A stretch of DNA of 64,000 bases from Desulfothermus sp964427155 (GTDB lineage: Bacteria > Desulfobacterota > Desulfovibrionia > Desulfovibrionales > Desulfothermaceae). The notes beneath the pieces were generated by a model. The model saw only the letters and a list, made by a program, of their open reading frames with translations. It ran no database searches and had not been told where the DNA came from. The stretch is taken from assembly GCA_964427155.1 (NCBI GenBank), contig CAYRSC010000004.1:1-64000 (forward strand), read 5' to 3'. The position numbers and the translations under genes were made by a program. This document shows, piece after piece, positions 53,441-62,413 of the stretch (position 1 is its first letter; every line of letters starts with the position of its first letter).

Positions 53441-53981
53441 GCTGTTTCACCCTCTCCATGGGGCTTATTATGTCTGTAAGCCTCACCCCGTATTTCTCAT
53501 TTATCACCACGGCCTCTCCCCGTGCCACCAGTTTTCCATTTACCAGTATTTCCAGGGGTTCTCCTGCGAGTTTGTCCAGTTCAATCACAGAGCCCTGTCC
53601 CAGTTGAAGTAGATCATTGATGAGTAGCTTGCTCCTTCCAAGTTCTGCAGAGACGCTAAGGGGTATATCCAGGATAAACTCCAGGTCTCGTTTCTCTCCT
53701 GAGGGGCTATCTCCCACTTCCTCTGTAATGTCCTTAAACTGTACATCCTGGGCCTGATAGGACTTCTTCTTTTGTTCCTTCTCCTTTTTTAGCTTCTCCT
53801 CCTCTTCCTCTGCCAGGGCCTTTGCCCATTCCTCTGCCAACTTTTCCTGGTCTGTGTCCCCTCCACCGGAGGCATCCTTCTCACCCCCGGCATCTCCCTC
53901 GTCCATTATTCCTTCCTCTGCCAGGGCCTTTGCCCATTCCTCTGCCAACTTTTCCTGATCAACCTCTTTATTATCGGCCAT
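53433..53981 (-). CDS. fliN: Flagellar motor switch protein FliN with duplicated N-terminal segment
   Basis: A 182-residue protein. The C-terminal SpoA domain (about 105-180, LDIPLSVSAELGRSKLLIND and VNGKLVARGEAVVINEKYGV in part) is the switch-complex surface. The N-terminal 70 residues are charged, and DQEKLAEEWAKALAEE occurs twice, 36 residues apart. This comes from an exact 45-bp DNA repeat. The repeated helix probably binds a chemotaxis or export partner, or is a lengthened linker. SD GGGAGG. Longer than the usual FliN because of this extension. Confidence 0.95.
   Translation of the reverse strand: MADNKEVDQEKLAEEWAKALAEEGIMDEGDAGGEKDASGGGDTDQEKLAEEWAKALAEEEEEKLKKEKEQKKKSYQAQDVQFKDITEEVGDSPSGEKRDLEFILDIPLSVSAELGRSKLLINDLLQLGQGSVIELDKLAGEPLEILVNGKLVARGEAVVINEKYGVRLTDIISPMERVKQLG
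53805..53957. repeat. Exact 45-bp direct repeat within fliN
   Basis: 53805-53849 and 53913-53957 are identical, 108 bases apart start to start, so the frame is kept. Each copy encodes EKLAEEWAKALAEE-type helix on the minus strand. Identity at third positions indicates a recent duplication or ongoing homogenisation. Confidence 0.95.
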
Positions 53982-53995
53982 AGTTATTTCCTCCC

Positions 53996-55000
53996 TTATA
54001 TCTTCTGAGACAATTTTGCATTTAATAGCTGATGATTACTTATCTCTTTGGTTATAAGAAGGGCCTTATTGCCCTTATAGGTCCCTGGTTTTCCAAAAAA
54101 CTTAGGTATCCCCTCCACCTCGGCAATGAGTTCATCGTCCACATAGGTATCCAGCAAAAGTATGTCTCCCACCTCTAACTGGAGGAGTTGTCTTGGGGTA
54201 ATGGTTGTAAAACCCAGATTCACCACTATCTCCACAGGCGTTTCCAATAACCTCTCTCTTATCCTCAAGATCCACGTCTGGTCCACCTCTAGCCTCTCTG
54301 ACTGATAGGAGGCATACAATTTGGATCTGATGGGCTCAATGGTTGCATAGGGGAGACCTATTATAAGATTGCCTATTGCATTTTCCAGCTCCACCTCAAA
54401 GGTAGAGACCACTATGACGTCCCCTGGGGGGATAATTGATGCAAATTGGGGATTTATCTCTGTGCGCTGAAATTCTATCTCCACCTCATGTACAGGCTTC
54501 CAGGCATTTTCCATCTCCTTCAGGGAGATCTTTACCACCTTATGGACCACTGCCTGCTCTATGGGAGTAAAGTCTCTCCCCTCTATCTTGGGTTGAGAAC
54601 CAGAGCCCCCAAAAAAATTCTCAATCAGGGCAAATACCAGCCGCGAATCTATTATGAGGAGGGCATTCCCCCTCAATGGATTCATCTTGAAAATATTGAT
54701 GCTCGTTGGAACAGGAAGGGAACGCATAAATTCCCCAAATTTTATCATATCCACAGAGGTGGGATTTACATCCAGTCTCTTCCGCATGATGGTGGCAATG
54801 CTGTTGGAAAACTGCCGGGCAAACCTGTCGTTTATTATCTCCAAAACCGGCATCCTTCCCCGAATGATGCGGTCCTGATTGGTGAGATCAAAGGGGACCA
54901 CATCACTTTCTTCAGTAACCTCTGGCTCTGTCTCTATCTCTTCTCCCTGAAGCCCTCGCAAAAGGGCATCCACCTCTTCTTGATTTAAGATCTTGCTCAT
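53996..55000 (-). CDS. fliM: Flagellar motor switch protein FliM
   Basis: A 334-residue protein. The N-terminal LNQEEVDALLRGL is the CheY-binding and SpoA-linked start. GGSGSQPKIEGRDFTPIEQAV is the middle CheC-like domain, and the C-terminal SpoA domain begins around LETPVEIVVNLG. It sets rotor direction. Lies between fliL and fliN as expected. Confidence 0.97.
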   Translation of the reverse strand: MSKILNQEEVDALLRGLQGEEIETEPEVTEESDVVPFDLTNQDRIIRGRMPVLEIINDRFARQFSNSIATIMRKRLDVNPTSVDMIKFGEFMRSLPVPTSINIFKMNPLRGNALLIIDSRLVFALIENFFGGSGSQPKIEGRDFTPIEQAVVHKVVKISLKEMENAWKPVHEVEIEFQRTEINPQFASIIPPGDVIVVSTFEVELENAIGNLIIGLPYATIEPIRSKLYASYQSERLEVDQTWILRIRERLLETPVEIVVNLGFTTITPRQLLQLEVGDILLLDTYVDDELIAEVEGIPKFFGKPGTYKGNKALLITKEISNHQLLNAKLSQKI

Positions 55001-55073
55001 GGCCCCTCTATTTATTCCTCTTCTTGGATTTTATACCTCTTCTAAAGATAAATAAACGCTATAAAAAGTCAAT

Positions 55074-55628
55074 TTATTGTACCAGAAACTGCGTAAAAAA
55101 TACATTGGTAACCAGTGGTTTACCAAATATCTGATTGAGTCTCCTGGCTATCTCCATCTTGAGTTTATACTTCTTGGCCAAGGTGGAGATATCATCATAG
55201 GTCTTGGAGGATAACAACATAATAAGGGCATCCTTTATCATAGGCATATCCTTCTCCACCAGGGCCCCAGGGTCTTTGCCCTTTACCTCAATCTCTATGG
55301 AGATCTTTAGATATCTCTTCCCCAGGGGGTCTGCCAGATTTACCAGGATAGTTGGAAGACTCACCAGTTTTGCCTGAAGTTTTGGCTTCTCCTCCTCCCC
55401 TTTTTTCTCCCCTTTCTTTCCCCCTTTTTCCTCTGTCTTTGCCTTTTCTTCGGTCTTTGGGGCCTCCTTTTTCCCTGCAAAAAACTTTTTATAGGCGAAG
55501 AATCCTCCTCCACCCAGAAGACCAAGGGCAAGGACAATAATTATTATCCACTTCAGCTTTCCCCCCTTTTTTTTCTGCTCCTCTCCACCTTCTTCTTTTT
55601 CCTTTTTTTTCTTTTTGTCTTTAGCCAT
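55074..55628 (-). CDS. fliL: Flagellar basal-body protein FliL
   Basis: A 184-residue protein with a lysine-rich cytoplasmic start, one membrane helix (about 27-46, WIIIIVLALGLLGGGGFFAY), a charged Lys/Glu low-complexity stretch, and a periplasmic domain with LPTILVNLADPLGKRYLKIS and the C-terminus PLVTNVFFTQFLVQ typical of FliL. It supports stator function. Adjacent to the MotB-type genes. Confidence 0.93.
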   Translation of the reverse strand: MAKDKKKKKEKEEGGEEQKKKGGKLKWIIIIVLALGLLGGGGFFAYKKFFAGKKEAPKTEEKAKTEEKGGKKGEKKGEEEKPKLQAKLVSLPTILVNLADPLGKRYLKISIEIEVKGKDPGALVEKDMPMIKDALIMLLSSKTYDDISTLAKKYKLKMEIARRLNQIFGKPLVTNVFFTQFLVQ

Positions 55629-55648
55629 GAAACCCTCCTTACTAATAG

Positions 55649-56377
55649 TTATAGATATGTCTTGGAATGGGGACGGTTCTTCAGGAGCACCTCCACCCTT
55701 CTATTCTTTGCCCTGTTTTCGGCACTTGTGTTTGGGACAAGGGGTCTATCAGGTCCATAGGCGGAGATGGAGAAATATCTCGGATCAAGATGAGAGTGAA
55801 GAAAATATGCAAGCACAGATATGGCCCTCTCATAGGAGATCTTATAGTTTAGCTTCCTGGGACCAGTATCATCAGTATATCCCGCCACATTTACCGGTGC
55901 ATCTGTGAGTTCTATCACATACTTTACCTGCTTTAAGATTATCCTTGCCAGGGGGGTGAGCTTATAACTCCCCGGGGGAAAAAGTATCTTATCATTTAGC
56001 ACCAAAACCACCCCCTCTGGTCGGTTCAGGACCTCTATATTCTTTAACACCTCACTCCTGTTTATATATTTGGGGAATATCTCATCGGGAAAGAGCAGGT
56101 CCTTTATCCTATCAGGCTTATTCAAAATATCCCAGGGGTCCTCCAGCATCTTTTTCACAAGATGAAGGCTGGTGGGGATCCTTCCCGCCTGGGTAGATTG
56201 CAAAAAGGCCGCCCTTCCCCCTAGACTCTGAAAGGCAATGGTTACTATTTCCTTATCCAAACTTGACATACTGAGCAACAACACAAAAAAGGTGAGGAGA
56301 AGGGTCATCATATCTGAAAAGGTAACCAGCCATGCCTGGGAATCTCCCTTTTTCTCCTCTTTTTCCTTGCGTGCCAT
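55649..56377 (-). CDS. motB: MotB-type stator protein, second copy
   Basis: A 242-residue protein with WLVTFSDMMTLLLTFFVLLLSM, whose Asp is the proton-binding residue of MotB. After a linker comes an OmpA-like peptidoglycan-binding domain (VAGYTDDTGPRKLNYKISYERA, ENRAKNRRVEVLL). ATG at 56377 is preferred over GTG one codon earlier. Together with the gene at 56389 it gives two MotB-type subunits for one MotA. Either could be the main stator partner; a PomB/MotB or MotB/accessory pair is possible. Confidence 0.92.
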   Translation of the reverse strand: MARKEKEEKKGDSQAWLVTFSDMMTLLLTFFVLLLSMSSLDKEIVTIAFQSLGGRAAFLQSTQAGRIPTSLHLVKKMLEDPWDILNKPDRIKDLLFPDEIFPKYINRSEVLKNIEVLNRPEGVVLVLNDKILFPPGSYKLTPLARIILKQVKYVIELTDAPVNVAGYTDDTGPRKLNYKISYERAISVLAYFLHSHLDPRYFSISAYGPDRPLVPNTSAENRAKNRRVEVLLKNRPHSKTYL

Positions 56378-56388
56378 CACCCCTTTCC

Positions 56389-57204
56389 CTATGGACTATT
56401 TAGATTAAAATCAAAACCCTTATACTTAAATATCTGTTTTAATTTCTCTATCTGCTCAAATCTCAGAAGCTTATTGGGGTTGTGTGCCATATAATCTCTT
56501 TTATCCAAGATAAAATCCACCCTCCGATTCTTTTTTCTCCCCTCAGCAGTCTCATTGGGATAGAGTGGATGATATTTTGCGTAGGCCTCTACCCTGAGCT
56601 TTTTAGAGGGAACACCCCTTTTTATCAAATAGGTATAAACCGCTAGGGCCCTTTTTATAGACAAGAACCACGACGGATCCACCCCCTCTCTAGAGGGCAT
56701 ATCCTGCGTCTCAAAAAGAGAGGTATGGCCTGCAATCAGTACTGGATATCGCAATCTCTTCAGGGTGGGGACCATCTGCTCCAGTAGCCTCTTTCCCCGG
56801 GAGGTGAGCACTGCACTCCTCGCCTTAAACAATATCTCCCCACTCACTGTAAATACCTGAATGAATTTATTGAACTTAAAGTCCAGGTCCTCGTTTATGT
56901 CCTCCCATATGAGGTTGCTAAGGGGGGCAAGGTCTCCAGTATCCATGACCCCTGGCTCCACCACTTCAGGATTTTTGGCCACCTTTTTTCCCATTATACT
57001 CAGGTTTTGTTTACCAAGACCAAAGGTATCGCTTATGGAACCAATGGCAAGGTGCTTCTTCTTTATATCCTGAAGAGATGCCATGCTAAGGAGGAGGACA
57101 AAGAAGGTAAGCAATAGGGTCATCACGTCTGAAAAGGTGACCAGCCATTCAGGGGTCTCCTCTCCTCCACCCCCACCTCCTCCTTTTTTCTTTTTTCTAG
57201 CCAT
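56389..57204 (-). CDS. motB: MotB-type stator protein, first copy
   Basis: A 271-residue protein: a basic and glycine-rich start, the MotB helix WLVTFSDVMTLLLTFFVLLLSM with its essential Asp, then an OmpA-like domain (LIAGHTSLFETQD, GRKKNRRVDFILD). It directly follows motA (3 bases). The two MotB-type proteins are similar in the helix but differ in the linker and OmpA domain, so this is an old duplication. Confidence 0.93.
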   Translation of the reverse strand: MARKKKKGGGGGGGEETPEWLVTFSDVMTLLLTFFVLLLSMASLQDIKKKHLAIGSISDTFGLGKQNLSIMGKKVAKNPEVVEPGVMDTGDLAPLSNLIWEDINEDLDFKFNKFIQVFTVSGEILFKARSAVLTSRGKRLLEQMVPTLKRLRYPVLIAGHTSLFETQDMPSREGVDPSWFLSIKRALAVYTYLIKRGVPSKKLRVEAYAKYHPLYPNETAEGRKKNRRVDFILDKRDYMAHNPNKLLRFEQIEKLKQIFKYKGFDFNLNSP

Positions 57205-57207
57205 GGT

Positions 57208-57969
57208 TTATTCTCTCTTTTTCCTCTCCTTTGGCGGGAGATAACTATTTAATTTTTCTTCTATGATACGGGGATTCTCCCCTTTGGATATGGACAGGAT
57301 GCCCTCCATTATGAGCTCTCTCACCAACACCTCCTCCTTGGTCCTGGCCCTGAGCTTCCCAGCCATGGGATTAAAGACCAGATTCGCCAGGATAGCTCCA
57401 TAAAAAGTAGTTATAAGGGCAACTGCCATGGCAGGTCCAATGGTGCTGGGGTCGCTCATGGTTTGGAGCATCTGGATAAGTCCAATAACCGTACCAATCA
57501 TCCCCATTGCAGGGGCAAAGGTCCCCATTATGGCCACCACATCTGCCCCTGTTTCATGTCTCTCTTCCAAATAAGTTATCTCTGTCTCCAGTATCTCTTT
57601 AATTACCTCTGGCTCCATCCCGTCCACAGTGAGCTGGAGCCCCTTTTTTAGATATTCGTCATCTATCTCTTTAATAATAGGCTCAAGGGACAATATCCCC
57701 TCTTTTCTGGCCTTTTGGGCATATTCTAAAAATCTTTCAATAATCTGGGAAGGGGGCTCTAATTTATAAAAAAAGGCATTTTTTATTACCCCAATGACCC
57801 CAATCACATTTTTCAGGGGATAATTTATAAGGGTAGCCCCCAGGGTGCCCCCAAACACAATAAGGGCAGAAGGCAAATTTACAAATATCATGGGACTTCC
57901 GCCCATGACCAGGGAGGCTATGACCAGACCAAAGGCGATGACAATTCCCACCACCGTTGCCAGATCCAT
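57208..57969 (-). CDS. motA: Flagellar stator protein MotA
   Basis: A 253-residue protein of the PomA/MotA type with four membrane segments. VGIVIAFGLVIASLVMGG at the start, GTFAPAMGMIGTVIGLIQML and AVALITTFYGAILANLVFNP are diagnostic and contain the prolines that couple ion flow to torque. First gene of the motA-motB-motB-fliL-fliM-fliN-fliO-fliP-fliQ run, 42 bases after yggS. Confidence 0.96.
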   Translation of the reverse strand: MDLATVVGIVIAFGLVIASLVMGGSPMIFVNLPSALIVFGGTLGATLINYPLKNVIGVIGVIKNAFFYKLEPPSQIIERFLEYAQKARKEGILSLEPIIKEIDDEYLKKGLQLTVDGMEPEVIKEILETEITYLEERHETGADVVAIMGTFAPAMGMIGTVIGLIQMLQTMSDPSTIGPAMAVALITTFYGAILANLVFNPMAGKLRARTKEEVLVRELIMEGILSISKGENPRIIEEKLNSYLPPKERKKRE

Positions 57970-58011
57970 AAACCACCTTCTCCTTGCGTACTAATCTGGT
58001 TTTATTACTCA

Positions 58012-58707
58012 CTAGGCCCGTGGACCAAAGATCCTGGTCCCCACTCTCACCAGCGTGGCCCCCTCCAGAATGGCCTCTTTAAAATCTGAACTCATTCCCA
58101 TAGAGAGATGAGGAAGGTCAAGTCCATACCTCTTCTCCACCTCCTCCTTTATCTCCCTCAACCTGGCAAAATATGGTCTTGTCCTCTCAGGGGTCTCAAA
58201 ATAAGGGGGCATGCACATGAGCCCCTTTAAGTGGATAAAGTGGCCAATTTCAAGTAGCTCTTCTACAAAATTAAACACTTCCTCCTCCCTAACCCCTCCT
58301 TTGGTCTCTTCCTCTGCCACATTTACCTCAATGAGGACATCCATATGTACATTTTCCTTCTCACACCTCTTCTCCAGGAGACGAGCAAACTTTATAGAAT
58401 CCAATGAGTGCACCATCTCAAATAGGCCTGGGAGATACTTGGCCTTATTTGACTGGCATCTACCTATAAAATGGAAGATGGCCCCCTTGCCTGTAAGGGC
58501 CTTCACCTTTTCCCTGGCCTCCTGGACATAATTTTCCCCAAAGTGGAGCTGGCCACACTCAATGGCCCAATTTATCATCTCCACCCCTTTGAGCTTGGAG
58601 ACTGCCACCAGGGTGATCTCTTCCCCCTTCCTCCCACCCTTCTCTGCGGCCATCTCTATCTCTTCCCAGACCATCTTCAGATTGGTGCAGATAGAGTCCT
58701 TGTCCAT
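58012..58707 (-). CDS. yggS: PLP homeostasis protein YggS
   Basis: A 231-residue PLP-binding barrel. VAVSKLKGVEMI holds the PLP lysine. FGENYVQEAREK, FIGRCQSNKAKYL (normally HFIGHLQ-like), LSMGMSSDFKEAI and LVRVGTRIFGPR are family marks. Buffers pyridoxal phosphate; no catalytic activity known. Lies between era and motA on the same strand. Confidence 0.94.
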   Translation of the reverse strand: MDKDSICTNLKMVWEEIEMAAEKGGRKGEEITLVAVSKLKGVEMINWAIECGQLHFGENYVQEAREKVKALTGKGAIFHFIGRCQSNKAKYLPGLFEMVHSLDSIKFARLLEKRCEKENVHMDVLIEVNVAEEETKGGVREEEVFNFVEELLEIGHFIHLKGLMCMPPYFETPERTRPYFARLREIKEEVEKRYGLDLPHLSMGMSSDFKEAILEGATLVRVGTRIFGPRA

Positions 58708-58717
58708 CCCTATTCTC

Positions 58718-59656
58718 CTAAAAGGTATATTCCCTCGTGTATAGACTGCTTATAAATCTTTCATCCTCATTCCACCCCGCCCTTATCTTGACCCATAACT
58801 CAAGATATACCTTCCTTCCCAAAAGGGCCTCTAATTCCTTCCTCGCCTCTGTGCCTATCTGTTTTAACATCTGGCCCTTTTTGCCTATCACTATCTGTTT
58901 ATGATTCTTTTTGGACACATAGATGGTGGCAAAGATCCGGGTAAGCCCCTTCTCCTCATCCTCCTGCCAGTCCTCTATATCCACGGCCACAGAATAGGGA
59001 AGCTCCTTTTCCAGCTTAAAGAAGAGCTTTTCCCTGATTATCTCCGCCGCCATAAAGCGCAGAGGGACTGAGGAGATCTGGTCCTCGGGATAGAGGGGTG
59101 GAGACACAGGAAGATGAGATTTTATCTCTTCCAAAAGTTCATAGGTATTCTCCCCTGTAAGGGCCGATATGAGAAAAAATTCTTTATCTGGAAAATATCC
59201 CCTCAGCCTATCCAGGATAGGCAAGAGCCTGTTCTTGTCCCTCACCTTGTCCACCTTATTCACTGCCACTATAAGGGAGTCTCCTTTGCCCCTCAAGGGG
59301 TCCACTATGGGAGATAGCTCCTTTTCCAAAAGAGATAGCCTATCCACATATCTACTTCCATCCAGGAGAAGTACTATTACATCGCTTCCATGCAGGGCCT
59401 GCCATGCAGTCTCCACTAAAAAACGGTTGAGGGTCTGATTTGATTTGTGGATGCCTGGGGTATCCAAAAATATTATCTGACAATCATCCCTATTTAATAT
59501 TCCATTTATCCGATTCCTGGTGGTCTGGGGTTTTGGCGTTACAATGGAGACCTTTTGACCCAGATAAGAGTTTAGTAGTGTGGATTTTCCTGCATTGGGT
59601 GGACCTATAAGGGCCACCACTCCGCATCTAAATTCGTCTTTTTCCAGTTCGCTCAT
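58718..59656 (-). CDS. era: GTPase Era
   Basis: Ribosome-assembly GTPase of 312 residues. G1 GPPNAGKST, G3 DTPGIH, G4 NKVD, and a C-terminal KH domain with IVIGKKGQMLKQIGTEARKE, which binds 16S rRNA. SD AAAAGGAG. Heads the minus-strand run before yggS; divergent from topA. Confidence 0.97.
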   Translation of the reverse strand: MSELEKDEFRCGVVALIGPPNAGKSTLLNSYLGQKVSIVTPKPQTTRNRINGILNRDDCQIIFLDTPGIHKSNQTLNRFLVETAWQALHGSDVIVLLLDGSRYVDRLSLLEKELSPIVDPLRGKGDSLIVAVNKVDKVRDKNRLLPILDRLRGYFPDKEFFLISALTGENTYELLEEIKSHLPVSPPLYPEDQISSVPLRFMAAEIIREKLFFKLEKELPYSVAVDIEDWQEDEEKGLTRIFATIYVSKKNHKQIVIGKKGQMLKQIGTEARKELEALLGRKVYLELWVKIRAGWNEDERFISSLYTREYTF

Positions 59657-59777
59657 TTAACTTACTCCTTTTGATTTTTTTATAAATAGAGGAAGAGGGA
59701 TTACCCTTCCCCTGATACTTTCTTGCAAGAAACATGACATGGAAAACATTTCCCCAGAGGAGACATTACAATTTTGC

Positions 59778-59806
59778 TTGCACAAAATTTTGACTCAATG
59801 TATAGG
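59778..59806 (+). promoter_or_regulatory. Weak candidate promoter of topA
   Basis: TTGCAC (59778-59783) and TATAGG (59801-59806) are 17 bases apart. The start codon is only 11 bases after the -10 element, so if used, the message would be almost leaderless. The match is modest. Confidence 0.25.
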
Positions 59807-59816
59807 GCCTTTTATT

Positions 59817-62051
59817 ATGAAAAAGGATTTAATCATTGTTGAGTCTCCTGCCAAGGTCAAAACCTTAAAAAAAATCCTTGGAAACAATTACCTGGTAGAG
59901 GCCACAATAGGCCATATCCGGGACCTGCCTGTAAATTCCCTGGGAGTAGATGAAAAAAATGACTTTAGACCCCACTATGTAATCGTCCCAGGAAAAGAAA
60001 AGGTGGTAAAGAAGCTACAACAAATTGCAGGAAAAGCCAACCAGGTTCTACTTGCTCCTGACCCTGACAGGGAGGGAGAGGCCATTGCCTGGCATGTGGC
60101 CCAGCTCATTGAGCATATAAACCCAAATTATAAGAGGATTCAATTTAATGAAATCACTGCCTCTGCCATCAAACGGGCCCTGGAAGAGCTAAGGGACCTG
60201 GATGAAAACCTGTTCAATTCCCAGCAGGCAAGAAGGATACTGGACAGGTTAGTGGGGTATAAGATATCCCCCCTACTCTGGAAAAAGGTAAAACAGGGAA
60301 TATCCGCTGGCAGGGTACAGTCAGTGGCACTTAGACTTATTGTAGAGAGGGAAAGGGAAAGACAGGAATTCAAGCCCACAGAATACTGGATACTCAAGGC
60401 CCACCTGGAGGACTCCTCGGGGGCAAAGGTGGTGGCAGAGCTGTGGAAGATAAAGGGAAAAAAGGCAAAGGTGGGCTCAGAGGCCAGGGCAAAAGACATA
60501 GAAGAGGCTGTATCTTCTAACCCTTTTGTAGTTAAGGAGATAAGACAAAAGGAGAGATTAAAATCTCCAAAGCCCCCCTTTATTACATCCACCCTTCAAC
60601 AGGAATGCAACGTAAGATACCATTTCTCCACCAAAAAGGTCATGACCATTGCCCAGCAACTTTATGAGGGCATGGAGCTAGGGGAAAGGGGAATTACTGC
60701 CCTCATCACCTATATGCGCACTGATTCTGTGAGGGTTGCAAAAGAGGCCCAGATGCAGGCAAGAACATGGATAAAACAACACCTGGGAAGAGAATACTGT
60801 CCACCCCGTCCCCGGGTATATAAGACAAAGGCCTCCTCTCAGGACGCCCATGAGGCCATAAGACCTGTGGATGTTAATATCCCACCAGAGGATGTTAAGG
60901 ACCTGCTACCCAGGGAGCATTATCTGGTGTATAAGAGCATATGGGAAAGGTTTGTGGCCTCCCAGATGGCAAATGCACGGGTAAAGGACACTGAGATCCT
61001 CATAGAATGCCAGCACACCCTCTGGAGAGTAAAGGGAGAAGAGATGGTATTTCCCGGGTATCTCACTGTTTATTCTGGGGAAAATGTAAAGGACAAGCTC
61101 CTGCCCTCACTAAAAGAAGGAGAAATCCTTAACCTCGTAAAATTAGACAAGGAACAAAAGTTCACCACTCCCCCCGCCAGATACACGGAGGCCTCACTGG
61201 TGAAAAAACTTGAGGAGATGGGGATAGGAAGGCCCTCCACCTACGCCCAGATAGTCTCTACCCTAAAGGAAAGGATATATGTGGAGATGGATAATAGACA
61301 GTTCTTTCCCACAGAGCTGGGGATCATCGTCAGTGACCTGCTGGTAAAACACTTCCCTGAGCTCATGGATACAGGATTTACTGCAGATATGGAAAGGAAA
61401 CTGGATATGGTAGCAGAGGGGAGACTGAATTGGATTAACCTCCTCAAGGACTTTGCTCACTATCTCTATCCTGCCCTAGAGAGGGCCTCCAAAAATATGG
61501 AAAAGGTAAAGGCAGGAAAAGAGACTGAGATAATATGCGAGGAATGTGGTTCCCCCATGGTGATAAAGTTTGGCAGGAATGGGGAATTTCTTGCCTGCAG
61601 TAACTATCCCAGATGTAAAAACACCAAAAACTTTAGACGGGATGAAAAGGGCAACCTCCATGTGGTGGAAAAGGAGAAGATGGAACTGGAAAAGGTGGGA
61701 AAATGTCCCAGATGCGGCGGGGATTTGGTGGTAAAATATTCCCGCAGGGGGGCCCGATTTATTGCCTGTAATAATTATCCCTCCTGTAAATATACGGCCC
61801 CCTATTCCACTGGAGTAAAATGTCCCATGGAGGGATGTAAGGGAGAAATAGTGGAGAGGATATCCAGAAGAGGAAAGATATTTTATTCCTGTAACAGGTA
61901 TCCTGATTGTAACTTTGCCCTCTGGAATCCCCCTGTAGAGGAAAAATGCCCTGAATGCGGTTTTCCCATCCTGGAATTAAAGGAGACAAAATCCCTGGGA
62001 AAACACCTCTCCTGTCCAAGAAAGGGATGCAACTTTAAGAAAAAAATTTGA
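59817..62051 (+). CDS. topA: DNA topoisomerase I
   Basis: Relaxes negative supercoils. ATG at 59817 gives the standard start MKKDLIIVESPAK; an in-frame ATG at 59739 is not needed. Toprim residues are in the ESPAK start and APDPDREGEAIAWH. The active-site tyrosine is in TYMRTDSVRV. The C-terminus has four zinc-finger-like modules (CEECGSPM, CPRCGGDL, CPMEGCKGE, CPECGFPI starts), the last of them degenerate in spacing. 744 residues. Confidence 0.97.
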   Translation: MKKDLIIVESPAKVKTLKKILGNNYLVEATIGHIRDLPVNSLGVDEKNDFRPHYVIVPGKEKVVKKLQQIAGKANQVLLAPDPDREGEAIAWHVAQLIEHINPNYKRIQFNEITASAIKRALEELRDLDENLFNSQQARRILDRLVGYKISPLLWKKVKQGISAGRVQSVALRLIVERERERQEFKPTEYWILKAHLEDSSGAKVVAELWKIKGKKAKVGSEARAKDIEEAVSSNPFVVKEIRQKERLKSPKPPFITSTLQQECNVRYHFSTKKVMTIAQQLYEGMELGERGITALITYMRTDSVRVAKEAQMQARTWIKQHLGREYCPPRPRVYKTKASSQDAHEAIRPVDVNIPPEDVKDLLPREHYLVYKSIWERFVASQMANARVKDTEILIECQHTLWRVKGEEMVFPGYLTVYSGENVKDKLLPSLKEGEILNLVKLDKEQKFTTPPARYTEASLVKKLEEMGIGRPSTYAQIVSTLKERIYVEMDNRQFFPTELGIIVSDLLVKHFPELMDTGFTADMERKLDMVAEGRLNWINLLKDFAHYLYPALERASKNMEKVKAGKETEIICEECGSPMVIKFGRNGEFLACSNYPRCKNTKNFRRDEKGNLHVVEKEKMELEKVGKCPRCGGDLVVKYSRRGARFIACNNYPSCKYTAPYSTGVKCPMEGCKGEIVERISRRGKIFYSCNRYPDCNFALWNPPVEEKCPECGFPILELKETKSLGKHLSCPRKGCNFKKKI

Positions 62052-62413
62052 TTTCATCTCCCTACAAAGATCCCCCAGGAAAATAAAATAAATAACACCT
62101 GAATGAAAACCAGTTCAATGGAAATTTCCCTTTGCCTCCCCTCTTGGACACCATATAAATACAGTCCCTATACCCTTTTAAAGAGAGTGATTACCTGCAA
62201 AAATACCTGTCTTACCTACCATATAGTAACCTCATTTTGAACTGCTTTAGAAAGAAATAATTTTTTCTTTCCTTATATCGTGAATAAGTTTACAATGGGA
62301 ATGGGTTTGACATTAATCTAATTTAATTAGATGGTTTCCAATCTTAAAAAACTCGTTCCTATAACTGGAGATATAGGGACTCAGGTTCCAGTGTTACGGG
62401 AGGTTATCAGGTC
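62052..62413. other. AT-rich intergenic region between topA and the FabK-like gene
   Basis: No gene of any size with a plausible start and SD was found in about 360 bases. It holds an A/T hairpin (GAAAGAAA and TTTCTTTC near 62249-62272), a -35-like TTGACA and a 17-bp dyad (listed separately). The first 200 bases show nothing I can name. Confidence 0.5.
62307..62332 (+). promoter_or_regulatory. TTGACA element with overlapping 17-bp dyad
   Basis: TTGACA (62307-62312) is followed at once by ATCTAAT-TTA-ATTAGAT (62316-62332), a perfect inverted repeat. It is about 80 bases upstream of the oxidoreductase gene. No convincing -10 lies at the right distance, so promoter use is uncertain. The dyad looks like a repressor site and does not match an operator I know. 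Confidence 0.4.
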
